A stretch of 64,000 bases of DNA, taken from positions 2,356,001 to 2,420,000 of the forward strand of contig OZ241900.1 in NCBI GenBank assembly GCA_965203615.1, written 5' to 3'. Source of the DNA: VXNE01 sp965203615. Lineage in GTDB: Bacteria; Pseudomonadota; Gammaproteobacteria; Pseudomonadales; Azotimanducaceae. The first letter of the stretch is position 1. Every line of letters starts with the position of its first letter. The notes under the pieces were generated by a model. That model ran no database searches and was not told the DNA's origin. It saw only the letters and a list, made by a program, of their open reading frames with translations. A program made the position numbers and the translations under genes. Positions 26,131 through 35,620 of the stretch are shown piece after piece.

Positions 26131-27243
26131 ATGCATCTCGGAATGTTCGCCATGCCACTCCATCCGCCGGACCGCCTGCTTGCGGACACGCTCGAGGAAG
26201 ACCGGCAGGCCGTGCTGCTGGCCGACCGGCTGGGATTCTCCGAGGCGTGGTTCGGCGAGCATTTCTCGTCGACCGCGGAACCGATCGCGTCTCCCCTGGC
26301 GTTCTTCTCGAGCCTCGTGCACCAGACCCGGCAGATCAACTTTGCGACCGGCGTGCTGAACCTGCCCCAGTCGCATCCGGCGATGGTGGCTGCCCAGGTG
26401 GCGCAGTTCGATCACCTGTCGCGCGGGCGCTACCTGCTCGGCATCGGCCCGGGCGGCCTCGGCAGCGACTTCGAGCTGCTGGGGATCGGCGACAAGGACA
26501 CACGCTCGGAGATGATGCTGGAATCCATCGAGGCGATGCAGCAGATCTGGGCGCAGGACGCGCCGTATTCGATCCCGGGCAAATACTGGAACGTCAACAT
26601 CACCGACTTTCGCTTCGACGGTCTCGGCATCGGCGAGATGCTCAAACCCTTCCAGAAGCCGCATCCGCAGATATGCCTGTCCATCATCACGCCCTACTCG
26701 CCGAGCGCGAAGATGGCCGGGACACGAGGCTGGCATCCCGTGTCCGCCAACTTCATCCAGGCGCGTTACATACGCAGCCACTGGGAAGCGTACGCGGAAG
26801 GCGTGGAGAGCATCGGCGAGCGGCCCGATCCGGCGAACTGGCGCATCGCACGGTCAATACTCGTGACCGACAGTGACTCCGAAGCCGACGAGCACCTTGC
26901 CAATCCAGACTGCGGGCTGCACTTCTACTTCCGCTACTTCCGGCGCATGTACCTGAATCGTGGCTCGATGGAGATGCTGAAGCCCGACGTCGACATGCCC
27001 GACGAGAAGGCGACGGAGGAAGTGGTGGCCCGGTCGATGGTGACCTGGGGGTCGCCGTCAACCGTGCTCGACCAGCTTGTCGATCTGCACGCGCAATGGG
27101 GTGACTTCGGCACGCTGCTCATGGTCGGCCACGATTGGGACGACGTGGAATTGTGGCGGCGTTCGATGACGCTGCTTGCCAATGAGGTCATGCCGCGGTT
27201 TCGCCAGCACGTGGAAGCGACTCCGGCCGCCGCGTCAATGTGA
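26131..27243 (+). CDS. LLM-class flavin-dependent oxidoreductase (copy 4)
   Basis: The 370-residue protein starts MHLGMFAMPLHPP and has EAWFGEHFSS, INFATGVLNLPQSHP, LSRGRYLLGIGPGGLGSD and CLSIITPYSPSAK, typical of larger luciferase-like monooxygenases. The C-terminus includes VTWGSPSTVLDQLVDL. GAGGAAGACAC precedes the ATG. Its stop codon lies within the first bases of the 116-bp repeat, so the repeat edge and gene end coincide. The substrate is unknown. Confidence 0.88.
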   Translation: MHLGMFAMPLHPPDRLLADTLEEDRQAVLLADRLGFSEAWFGEHFSSTAEPIASPLAFFSSLVHQTRQINFATGVLNLPQSHPAMVAAQVAQFDHLSRGRYLLGIGPGGLGSDFELLGIGDKDTRSEMMLESIEAMQQIWAQDAPYSIPGKYWNVNITDFRFDGLGIGEMLKPFQKPHPQICLSIITPYSPSAKMAGTRGWHPVSANFIQARYIRSHWEAYAEGVESIGERPDPANWRIARSILVTDSDSEADEHLANPDCGLHFYFRYFRRMYLNRGSMEMLKPDVDMPDEKATEEVVARSMVTWGSPSTVLDQLVDLHAQWGDFGTLLMVGHDWDDVELWRRSMTLLANEVMPRFRQHVEATPAAASM

Positions 27244-27357
27244 GTGCCCCACAGCCGCAGCCTTCGGCTTCGCCTGTGGCCCGGCCCCGCTCGTCAACCA
27301 TGGAACAATGGTGCCGGGTCGCTGGCGCTCCCCGGACACGTTTGTTCCCTGGAAGGC
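27242..27357 (+). repeat. 116-bp palindromic dispersed repeat, copy 1
   Basis: This copy aligns without gaps to 47884-47999 at roughly 90 percent identity by eye. It begins GAGTGCCCCACAGCCGCAG. The first 35 bases fold on CCACAG / CTGTGG (27249-27279) with an inner AGCC-ttc-GGCT stem. CCATGGAACA and TCGCTGGCGCTCCCCGGACA are further conserved blocks. It occupies nearly all the space between the flavin oxidoreductase stop and the PhyH ribosome binding site, so a transcript crossing it would be highly folded. Confidence 0.85.
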
Positions 27358-27373
27358 GTTACCTGGGGAGCGA

Positions 27374-28501
27374 ATGACCGGAAACGGGGAAACCGCCTGG
27401 AAGGCCTACCGCAGGGAGGGCCTCGAGCGGGCCGCCCGGCTCGGCAATCGGGGCCCCTTGCGGTTCGACGAAGACGGGCGTCTGACGCAGGACATCCTCG
27501 ACGCCTATCGCCGCATTGGCTTCTATGTCTTCACCGGTGTCCTGTCCTCCGAGGAGTGCCGCGAACTTGAAACCGAGTTCGACCGGGTGCTGGACAACGC
27601 GCCGCTCGTCAATGACGGCGAGGTCGACAGGCATGGCCGGCCCAGCAGGTTCTCCAGGCATTGCTCGGTGGAGCCGCCATGGTCATCCAATGAGGATGCG
27701 GATGAGGCTTCGGAAGCGGGAGACGCACCCGGCATCGTTCGCATGCTGTCGCACCCGCTGATGATCATGGACTCTGCGCTGAGGGCATATGGCCATCCCG
27801 ACATCCTCAAGATGATCGCGAGCGTGAACGGGCCGGACTTCGTGCCGTTCTCCGAGAGCGTCTTCCACAAGGCCGCCTACCAGGGCTTTCCCACGCGCTG
27901 GCATCAGGACGGCCGGACGCATTGGGCGGAAGACGGAACGAGCCTGGAGCAGCCGGACGGGTCGGGCAAGACGCACGGCGTCAACCTGTCCGTGTCGTGG
28001 TCTTATTGCACGCCGGAGAACGGCCTCTGGGTGATCCCGGGAAGTCACCGCCGCTGGCGTCTCGCGGATGGCGGCAGTTTCCCGCCGATCACCGAATGGT
28101 TGCCGGAAGCGGTCCCCATGACCCTGGCGCCGGGAGATTGCGGCCTGGTCAATCGAAGCTCCATGCACGGCTCCTATCCGAACGGGTCTGCCATGCGCCG
28201 CGTCAACATGATCATGGGTTTCCACAACCGGGCCTCGGCAATCGGCACGGAAACGACCAACGTCCACGCCTTTGCGCGGATGGGCGACAAGAGGAAAACG
28301 GTCAAGTACACGGAAGAAAGCGTGCTGCGCCGCGCGCGGATGATTCCCCTCGCGATCGATGCGCGCCGTCAGCGGTACCCTGACGAAGTGCCTTACGAGT
28401 ACCAGGGAAGCTATATCGGCGGGGGCGTATGGAACGACGAGGCGCGCGCCGAGATCAGCCGGGAAGGCGACGAGTACTGGCAAAGGAACATGACGCTCTA
28501 G
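27374..28501 (+). CDS. Phytanoyl-CoA dioxygenase (PhyH) family protein (copy 2)
   Basis: The 375-residue protein begins MTGNGETAWKAY. Conserved parts include RIGFYVFTGVLSSEECRELE, the metal pair in TRWHQDGRTHW (HxD), NLSVSWSYCTPENGLWVIPGSH and LVNRSSMHGSYPNGSAMRRVNMI with the distal His and 2-oxoglutarate Arg. It resembles PhyH proteins acting on small metabolites more than on fatty acyl-CoA. It is not close to the copy at 21144. The ATG is set by GGGGAG five nucleotides upstream; a longer frame enters the repeat and is rejected. Confidence 0.87.
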   Translation: MTGNGETAWKAYRREGLERAARLGNRGPLRFDEDGRLTQDILDAYRRIGFYVFTGVLSSEECRELETEFDRVLDNAPLVNDGEVDRHGRPSRFSRHCSVEPPWSSNEDADEASEAGDAPGIVRMLSHPLMIMDSALRAYGHPDILKMIASVNGPDFVPFSESVFHKAAYQGFPTRWHQDGRTHWAEDGTSLEQPDGSGKTHGVNLSVSWSYCTPENGLWVIPGSHRRWRLADGGSFPPITEWLPEAVPMTLAPGDCGLVNRSSMHGSYPNGSAMRRVNMIMGFHNRASAIGTETTNVHAFARMGDKRKTVKYTEESVLRRARMIPLAIDARRQRYPDEVPYEYQGSYIGGGVWNDEARAEISREGDEYWQRNMTL

Positions 28502-28955
28502 CCCAGCCCCCCGAAACTCGACACTTGCCCCGGTCACTGGAGCGGTAAGGTGTTGGCGACACCTCTTCTCTCACGAGCTTGGGGCGGTGCTCGGTGTCAC
28601 GCGCTCAGCTCACGAACGTATTGCTGGTTTCGCCCCGTCGCACAAAAGCCAAGGCGCGTCGCAAGTCGGACGGATCTCGCGCAATGTGTCGGCGCGCAAC
28701 GTCGATAATCGATCTTCTGTGAGATGGGGTCGAACGGGGCGACGCGTGATTCCCGACGACAGTCCAGGCATCCGCGACTCAGCACGCCGCAAGCTCAAGT
28801 CCGTTCTCCCGCTTCGGCTCCGTCTCCGTCAACGTCCCAACCAGTCTCGTCCCAATTGTGTCCGAAATTGCCGGCGACGATCATCGGGCCCCGGCGCCGG
28901 ATCACGGTCTCCCTCACGACCCCGGCCGCGCGCGTTGGCCTCGCGGTGTACTTCG
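28502..28955. other. 454-nt intergenic region without a recognised gene
   Basis: The stretch separates the convergent PhyH gene and the YaaW-like gene. I see no conserved protein, tRNA or clear terminator. Short frames on both strands are Arg-rich and look like GC-driven noise. It marks the boundary between the catabolic block and the three-gene cassette at 28.9-31.7 kb. Confidence 0.6.
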
Positions 28956-29765
28956 CTACGCCGAGGATTGCGTCACGCCGTCCCCGATCTCTTTGCCGCA
29001 CTCCGGGCAGAACCTAAAGTCAATGTCGATTACGGCGCCGCACTCGCATTGCAGCGTGTCCTGCTTCTTCCGCAGCATTGCGACGTATGCGACGCTCGGT
29101 ATGGTTACCTTGTAGGACGGCCCGGCGATCTGAATCACCGTCAGTAGGGTCGACAGCGCCCAGCCCACGGGCCCGGCTGCAATGCCCATAGCTCTCGCCA
29201 GTGCAGCGTTGGCCACCAACGGCAGCCCGCGGCCGATGACGTTCTTCACCACCGCGTTCACGACGATCAGCATGAGCTTGTACGACGCGAAGCCCCCTGC
29301 CTTGAAGATTGCGAGAAACACTTGGACGGACCCGGACGCGAGAGCAGATCGATTCCCCCTGCCGATCTGTTCGAACAGGGTTTCCTTTTCCTCGTCGGAC
29401 ATCTTCTCCAAGGCCTTCGAGAGGATAGTTGCAAGAATCGACGCTTCGATCTGGTCGACAGAGCTCTCCCGACTGAACGGTGCCTTGATCGCCTTGGCAA
29501 CGTCCCAGACGATCTCCCGGTAAGGTGGTCCCTCGCCCCTGAAGACGTTGGCGATCGAGTTGCCGCCAAAGTCGCGGATTTCCTTGCCGATCAGGTCCGC
29601 GTACATTTCGTGGTTTGGGTAATGCGCCTTGTATGCGTCCTCGATCGACAGCGTCTCGCTCAGCTTCTTGATGACGATGTCATGCAGGACACCCAATTCT
29701 TCCCGGCTGGCCTTGGCAAGCACGGGGTTCAGTTCTTCGTCGTACACCGTTTTTGTGTTGTCCAA
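28956..29765 (-). CDS. YaaW/UPF0174 family protein with C-terminal zinc ribbon
   Basis: About 269 residues. The core matches E. coli YaaW in order: EELNPVLAKASREEL, IGKEIRDFGGNSIANVFRG, a YREIVWDVAKAI helix, EKMSDEEKETLFEQI, a glycine-rich hydrophobic segment around AMGIAAGPVGWALSTL, and the end SYKVTIPSVAYVAML. Fused after it is a zinc ribbon, CECGA...CPECGKEI, which E. coli YaaW lacks. Function of YaaW proteins is unknown. The TTG at 29765 has a GGAGGA box 4 nt upstream; a GTG at 29822 overlapping the preceding stop would add 19 residues. It is the last gene of a three-gene minus-strand set. Confidence 0.72.
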   Translation of the reverse strand: MDNTKTVYDEELNPVLAKASREELGVLHDIVIKKLSETLSIEDAYKAHYPNHEMYADLIGKEIRDFGGNSIANVFRGEGPPYREIVWDVAKAIKAPFSRESSVDQIEASILATILSKALEKMSDEEKETLFEQIGRGNRSALASGSVQVFLAIFKAGGFASYKLMLIVVNAVVKNVIGRGLPLVANAALARAMGIAAGPVGWALSTLLTVIQIAGPSYKVTIPSVAYVAMLRKKQDTLQCECGAVIDIDFRFCPECGKEIGDGVTQSSA

Positions 29766-29818
29766 CTGTTCCTCCAGTTTTTCCTTCCCTGATCGACCGG
29801 CTACGCGCCCCCTCGAAC

Positions 29819-30976
29819 TCACCCGGGGCCCACGTGCGCACCGCACCAGGGGCAATGGACGTGTTCAGGCTTGATCGGTTCGCCACACGATCGGCATCGC
29901 CGGCCTTCCGTCTCCTGCAGCCAGTCCAGGATCTTCTCGACGGTGGGTTCGCCATCCGCAGCGGCATAGCCGAAGGCGCTGGCAAGTTCGCGCAGGTACT
30001 CGGCGAGTGAATCCGACGCACCGCCAGAAAAGCTGCTCTGCCGCAACTCCCGCTCCCGGATCGCATCCACTTCCTTCTCGAGGCGCTCGCGGAACTCTGC
30101 GAGGAATCGGCGCAGTTCATCGGGCGCGCCATCGTGCGCATTGCGCATCTCCTCGACCCGCCTCCGACGCCGTTCCAGACTGCCCTCCGCTAGGAGCACG
30201 AACATGAGGGGTGCAAACTCCATCACTTCCGCCATGGTCCAGCGATACCGCTCCCGGATGCGGGCAAAGCCAGATCGTGCCTCTGGAGATATCAGGGCAC
30301 TGACCGGCACCTGATCCTTGCGGGACTCCAGACCGCGCGCGGTTGCGGTACTTCCGTATAGATCCTTAATCGTGACGCCCAGTGCTGTTGCGAGCTTCTC
30401 CAAACGCGGCGCCTGCCTCGGATCGACCAAGTCAACTTCGCCGGCCTCGATCCTGGCCAGTTGGCGCTCTGAGATGCCAACGTCTTCGGCGACGATGGCA
30501 CGACTCAGCCCTTGGTGATTACGGATTCCCCGTACGGTCGTGGCTATTCGGGTGGCGCGCACGAAATCTGAGAGAAGTTCCTGTTCCCCGGCCGTAACCA
30601 AGCTCTTGGCCGATGACTTCGGGCGCCCGATTTCCTCCAGTTTGCGCAGCAGATCGTCAGCGTCCATGCGCGCGCGCCGAGCAAGCTCCTCCACGGGCAG
30701 CGCGACTTGCCGCTGCTCGTCGACCGACAGATAGGCGTCAACTGATCCTTTCTCTATACCCATATCGACAAGCTCGTTGAGAAGCTGGTCGGGCGGCGTT
30801 CCCAGCTCCTCAGCGAACCCGGCCACCGTTTTGGCATGGAGTATCTGGGTGCGTTCGTCAACGGAATGCACGTCCGTCACGGACCCCTTCGACATTCGGA
30901 TTTCCCCTGCTAGTTGGAGTACTTCACTCGCTGGCACGCCCCGTTCTTGAGCAACCGACTCCACAGTGTGCTTCAC
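29819..30976 (-). CDS. Protein with three IF2_N-like modules, XRE-type HTH and zinc ribbon
   Basis: About 385 residues. Three ~45-residue units in the first 135 residues follow the N-terminal IF-2 pattern: TVESVAQERGVPASEVL, TVAGFAEELGTPPDQLL and VEELARRARMDADDLLRKLEEIG, each followed by a short acidic tail. An XRE-type helix-turn-helix spans about 141-208 (GLSRAIVAEDVGISERQLARIEAG). A charged coiled-coil-like region follows, and the end is CRSCGEPIKPEHVHCPWCGA, a zinc ribbon. GTG at 30976 has GGGAGG 7 nt upstream and starts just at the first module, better than ATG at 31000. It is probably a DNA-binding regulator or effector of the cassette. Confidence 0.75.
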   Translation of the reverse strand: MKHTVESVAQERGVPASEVLQLAGEIRMSKGSVTDVHSVDERTQILHAKTVAGFAEELGTPPDQLLNELVDMGIEKGSVDAYLSVDEQRQVALPVEELARRARMDADDLLRKLEEIGRPKSSAKSLVTAGEQELLSDFVRATRIATTVRGIRNHQGLSRAIVAEDVGISERQLARIEAGEVDLVDPRQAPRLEKLATALGVTIKDLYGSTATARGLESRKDQVPVSALISPEARSGFARIRERYRWTMAEVMEFAPLMFVLLAEGSLERRRRRVEEMRNAHDGAPDELRRFLAEFRERLEKEVDAIRERELRQSSFSGGASDSLAEYLRELASAFGYAAADGEPTVEKILDWLQETEGRRCRSCGEPIKPEHVHCPWCGAHVGPG

Positions 30977-31114
30977 CCGTACGCCTCCCGCCTTTCCCAT
31001 TCGCGCTTGGCAGCGACTTAGTCTGCACTGAACGCTGCTCGATTGGCGCCAAAACTCGACCTACGGTCGATGCCTCTTCGATACCTCGCTCCCTTAGCGG
31101 GCAAGCGGGGATGT

Positions 31115-31172
31115 CCGCCGGGTTCTCGCCCGGCGGCAGGGCTGGGCACTCCCAGGAGGAGGAGAAGTGCCC
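31115..31172. other. Two perfect inverted repeats in the cassette's intergenic leader
   Basis: CCGCCGGG-ttctcg-CCCGGCGG (31115-31136) is an 8-bp perfect stem. GGGCACT / AGTGCCC (31144-31172) encloses a 15-nt purine-rich loop. Both lie in the 218-nt space between the small membrane protein gene and the IF2_N/HTH gene. They could attenuate or process the transcript between the two genes; no T-run follows on the minus strand. Confidence 0.5.
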
Positions 31173-31194
31173 GCCCTGCGCGCCAGGTCCGCTC

Positions 31195-31560
31195 TCACTC
31201 GCTGCCCCAAAGGCGAAGATACCGCTTGAGCTTGTCCCGCAACCGCGCTGAGACAAACCAGTAGCCATCGACGGCCTCGCTGATCTGAGGAATCGTCAGC
31301 CCTTTGGCTCGAAGACGGTTCAAGACCGCTCTGAACAGGGCCTCGAAACCGACTTCGGCCAACGCCTTGGCGATAAGTGCCAACAGACCCAGCAAAGCGA
31401 TTCCACCGAGCATCCCGAAGGGACCTCCTAGGGCCGCGAGGGCCGTCGTCAGAGCCGCAGCGCCGGCATACCCGGTCAACGCCATCGTGACGACCAGCAC
31501 AAGGCCAGGTACTCCGAGAGCAGCTATCTTGTCTGCTATGGAGTCAATTGAAATGGTCAT
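31195..31560 (-). CDS. Small membrane protein with glycine-rich hydrophobic segments
   Basis: The 121-residue protein starts MTISIDSIADKIAALG. Residues from about 16 to 65 are very hydrophobic and Gly/Ala/Leu-rich (GLVLVVTMALTGYAGAAAL, then FGMLGGIALLGLLALIAKAL), giving two likely membrane helices. A basic, amphipathic C-terminal half follows (LNRLRAKGLTIPQISEAVD, ARLRDKLKRYL). The ATG at 31560 has an excellent AAGGAGGT box and a good promoter at 31604-31631. I do not recognise the family. It resembles small pore-forming or membrane-anchoring components in outline only. Confidence 0.75.
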   Translation of the reverse strand: MTISIDSIADKIAALGVPGLVLVVTMALTGYAGAAALTTALAALGGPFGMLGGIALLGLLALIAKALAEVGFEALFRAVLNRLRAKGLTIPQISEAVDGYWFVSARLRDKLKRYLRLWGSE

Positions 31561-31603
31561 TTCTGACCTCCTTAAAAAATGTGCCGGATGCACGTTGAGG
31601 TCA

Positions 31604-31631
31604 ATTATCGACAAAAATGACTTTTCGTCAA
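31604..31631 (-). promoter_or_regulatory. Sigma-70-type promoter of the three-gene cassette
   Basis: On the minus strand TTGACG (31631-31626) and GATAAT (31609-31604) are separated by 16 nt, each matching consensus at five of six positions. The transcript would start about 35 nt before the ribosome binding site of the small membrane protein gene. The surrounding 100 nt are AT-rich against a GC-rich background. Confidence 0.7.
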
Positions 31632-31654
31632 GATAGAACAATTACATTCCAGAA

Positions 31655-31669
31655 AATATACATTATATT
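31655..31669. promoter_or_regulatory. AT-rich palindrome, candidate operator
   Basis: AATATA-cat-TATATT is a perfect 6-bp inverted repeat about 25 nt upstream of the -35 box at 31626-31631. The position suits an activator or a repressor. The HTH protein encoded in the same cassette is an obvious candidate ligand, by inference only. Confidence 0.5.
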
Positions 31670-31781
31670 GTCCTACTTAGAAACTTTGATATTTCGCCAC
31701 GTTGGGTTCGTCGTCCCGCCTACACGTCCCCGAAGGAAGATCGCCGGCGGCTCCTTCCGACACCGCTGGCCGAGCGCCGGA

Positions 31782-32060
31782 TCACGACTCTCCCACGTCC
31801 GCCTCCGCTTCTTGGCGTTCCCCGATGTCGCGTTGCCGCGGTCGATCGCTTTGGGACTCGGTGGTGCAGGGCGTGTCGATGACGTTGCCGTCGTAGTCGA
31901 CTATCTCGCCCGAATACCGGTAGACCTGCGGGTGGGACCACAGGTCGAAGACGCCACGCGAAAGTGCGGGCTCGATTGGCGTCAGCAGCAGTCTGTCCGT
32001 GTGCAGTGTCGGTACGGCCGTTGCCTCGCGCGCATGGCTGGCCCCGCGTTCGCGAGCCAT
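31782..32060 (-). pseudogene. Truncated GNAT acetyltransferase remnant
   Basis: The 92-residue frame contains TLHTDRLLLTPIEPALSRGVFDLWSHPQVYRY, the N-terminal strand-helix of GNAT acetyltransferases of the RimJ/RimL type, then TTESQSD, after which similarity stops and the rest is charged filler. The acetyl-CoA-binding Q/RxxGxG/A motif is absent, so the enzyme is not functional. The ATG overlaps the sulfatase stop (TGATG). It ends close to the AT-rich cassette promoter, so it may have been cut when the cassette arrived. Confidence 0.6.
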
Positions 32061-33517
32061 CAGGGATCGTCGAGCCCGAGCCGCTGGTATTGTTCCGGCG
32101 GTGCCTGATTCGCCGCCATCGCATCCTTGAGCAACCCGATCATCCGTGATTCGACAGCGTCGTCTTCAATGGGGCTTAGCTGGCCTGGGTCCGTGGCAAG
32201 ATCGAAGAGTTGTGTCCTGAACATTTCGGGGGCGCGGCCGACGGGGCCGGTCGACGGGATGCGCATCACGGGACAGCCCTTGGTGAATCCGAGCGGCGGG
32301 TTCCATTCCATGTTGGCGAGTTCGCGAACCGAGAACGGGCGGCGCAGGTGGCTCGGCATCAGCGTGTAGTGGTAAAGCGGTGCGTTGCCTTCGACCGGAC
32401 CGCGCATGTACACGTAGCGCCCGTCGGCGATGTTGACGTGGCCCCCGAACATTCCATAGATCGTCGTGTCTCGAACGCGGGCGTCGTCTTCGATGGTGGC
32501 GCGCAACGGCGTTCCGTCCATGTCCGGCGGCCGATCCAGACCGAAGTACTCCAGGAGCGTCGGACCGATGTCGATGGTGGTAGTCAGGCTGCGCCGCCTG
32601 GTGCCGGCGACGCCGCTGCGCGGATCCCAGGCGAAAAACGGGATGTGCGCGGTCTCGTTGTACCAGGGCATGCGTAACTTGCCCCACCAGTCATGCTCGC
32701 CGAGCAGGAACCCGTGATCGGTGACCACCAGGAGCATCGTGTCGCGCCACATGTCGTGGGCATCCATGAAGTCGATCACCCTGCCAAGGTAGTGGTCGCA
32801 CTGTGTCAGCAGCGCCGCGTACTGGTAGCGCAGGTACTCCACGGCGTCCGGATCCTCGGTGACCCGCGCGTATTCCGGCCAGTCGAATAGTGGACCGTCC
32901 CATTCGTAGTTGTAGCGGTCCTTCCACTGCTTCAAGGTGAAGAACGGCTCGTGGGGATCGAACGTCTCGATCTGCAGGTACCAGTTGTCCTGTTCGTGGT
33001 TGGTCTCAAGGAACTCGAGGCCGGCGGCGAAGGTCTGCGCCTGGGGCGTGAGCTTTTCCTCCTGCATGTACTTCCGGTTCACCAGGTCCTGGCGGATGAC
33101 GCGTCCCAGGTGTTCGGGAATCTCCGGGTCGGCGACCTCGCCCTTCCATGCGTCGCCCTCCTGGCCGCGCACGTTCTCCCAGCTCGAATAGCGGTGGTGG
33201 TACGTGGCGCCGCCGTCTTCCCAGTAGTGATAGTGGTCCGAGACCAGGTGGGTGTAGACGCCGTTCTGCTTCAGGATGGTGAAGGTCGAGTCATCGAAAG
33301 GCTCGTGCGGACCCCAGGAACGGTGCAGGAAGTTATGCCGTCCGGTGTGCAGTTCCCGACGCGCCGGCATGCACGGCATGGACCCGACATAGTGGTTGTC
33401 GAACGTGACCGCGCGCTCGCCGAGCCGGATGAAGTTGGGCGCCAGCGTCCAGTCGCAGCCATAGTTCGGCAGCATGTGCCGGTTCAGTGAGTCGTACATG
33501 ACCATGATGGCTTTCAT
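32060..33517 (-). CDS. Sulfatase (formylglycine-dependent)
   Basis: The 485-residue protein reads MKAIMVMYDSLNRHM (metal-binding Asp9), then SMPCMPARRELHTGR with the CxPxR signature at C49-R53, the Cys oxidised to formylglycine by the maturase. VVTDHGFLLGEHDWWGK supplies the second metal DH pair and TTIDIGPTLLEYFG is the typical C-terminal strand. No signal peptide is visible, so it may act in the cytoplasm. No sulfatase-maturating enzyme is nearby. The ATG at 33517 fits the family start; the long upstream open frame is Arg-rich noise. Confidence 0.9.
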   Translation of the reverse strand: MKAIMVMYDSLNRHMLPNYGCDWTLAPNFIRLGERAVTFDNHYVGSMPCMPARRELHTGRHNFLHRSWGPHEPFDDSTFTILKQNGVYTHLVSDHYHYWEDGGATYHHRYSSWENVRGQEGDAWKGEVADPEIPEHLGRVIRQDLVNRKYMQEEKLTPQAQTFAAGLEFLETNHEQDNWYLQIETFDPHEPFFTLKQWKDRYNYEWDGPLFDWPEYARVTEDPDAVEYLRYQYAALLTQCDHYLGRVIDFMDAHDMWRDTMLLVVTDHGFLLGEHDWWGKLRMPWYNETAHIPFFAWDPRSGVAGTRRRSLTTTIDIGPTLLEYFGLDRPPDMDGTPLRATIEDDARVRDTTIYGMFGGHVNIADGRYVYMRGPVEGNAPLYHYTLMPSHLRRPFSVRELANMEWNPPLGFTKGCPVMRIPSTGPVGRAPEMFRTQLFDLATDPGQLSPIEDDAVESRMIGLLKDAMAANQAPPEQYQRLGLDDP

Positions 33518-33543
33518 GCCGAAGCCCCCATCTGGCTGAATGT

Positions 33544-34752
<1,209 letters not shown>

Positions 34753-34928
34753 TGGCGGGCTCTCGGATTCAACGAAGGCGCCATGGTAACGCAGCGACGA
34801 TGCGGCGCGTCACGGATAGGGTTCCGGCTGTGCCCTCGTCGTGGGAAAGCGATCGGTGATACCTGAGACCAAGTGCTGATGTATGCTTGAACGAAGCTTG
34901 GGCCGCGCGGCCTTGAGGGGCGACGAAG

Positions 34929-35537
34929 ATGGAAATGCGCACCCGATTTCGCGGCTTCCTCCCGGTCGTCATCGATCTCGAAACCGGTGGTTTCGACAAG
35001 GATGTCCACGCCGTTCTGCAGATGGCGGCCGTCAGCCTGGCATGGTCCGCCGACCGGATTTCGATCGACCAGGTCCGAGGCTGGAACGTCATCCCGCACC
35101 CCCTGATGCGGGTCGAGGAGGAATCGCTCCGGATTACCGGCATCGACCTTGCCGACCCAAGACGCGATGCGCTGAGCGAGGAGGACGCGGTGCGCGAGCT
35201 GTTTCGGTTCGTACGCCGCGAGATTCGCCGAAACGGCTGCGAGCGGGCCGTGATGACTGCCCACAATGCGCACTTCGATCACGGCTTCATCATGTCGGCC
35301 GCCGAGCGCAACGGCGTGAAACGCAATCCCTTCCATCCGTTCACGGTGATCGATACCGCGTCGCTCGCGGCGGTGGCGTACGGCCACACCGTCCTGAGCG
35401 AAGCCTGTGCCCGGGCGGGGATCGAATTCGAGGGCGGGCGGGCGCACGCCGCGATGTATGACGCCGAAGCGACCGCCAAGCTGTTCTGCCTGATCGTCAA
35501 CGGTTGGGGAAGCGTGCGGGGTCGTGACCAGCAATAG
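34929..35537 (+). CDS. rnt: Ribonuclease T
   Basis: The 202-residue DEDDh exonuclease shows FLPVVIDLETGGFD (Asp16, Glu18), TAHNAHFDHGF and AHAAMYDAEATAKLF with the catalytic His and Asp. The pattern LVWIDPEE-like second exonuclease blocks are close to E. coli RNase T, which trims the 3' ends of tRNA and 5S rRNA. It starts MEMRTRFRGF after a GGGGCGACGAAG stretch. Gammaproteobacterial rnt is restricted in phylogeny, which supports the taxonomic guess. Confidence 0.93.
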   Translation: MEMRTRFRGFLPVVIDLETGGFDKDVHAVLQMAAVSLAWSADRISIDQVRGWNVIPHPLMRVEEESLRITGIDLADPRRDALSEEDAVRELFRFVRREIRRNGCERAVMTAHNAHFDHGFIMSAAERNGVKRNPFHPFTVIDTASLAAVAYGHTVLSEACARAGIEFEGGRAHAAMYDAEATAKLFCLIVNGWGSVRGRDQQ

Positions 35538-35620
35538 CCTTCATGCCAGCTTGTAGCGTTTGGGGCTGGAGATTCTCTTCAAGGTGTTGGGCGATCTTCA
35601 GCCGGGTGTTTGGCGATTGG

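Noticed and set aside
31001..31194. Possible gene between the small membrane protein and the IF2_N/HTH gene
   Set aside because: Frames here have no protein-like composition; the sequence is dominated by two hairpins.
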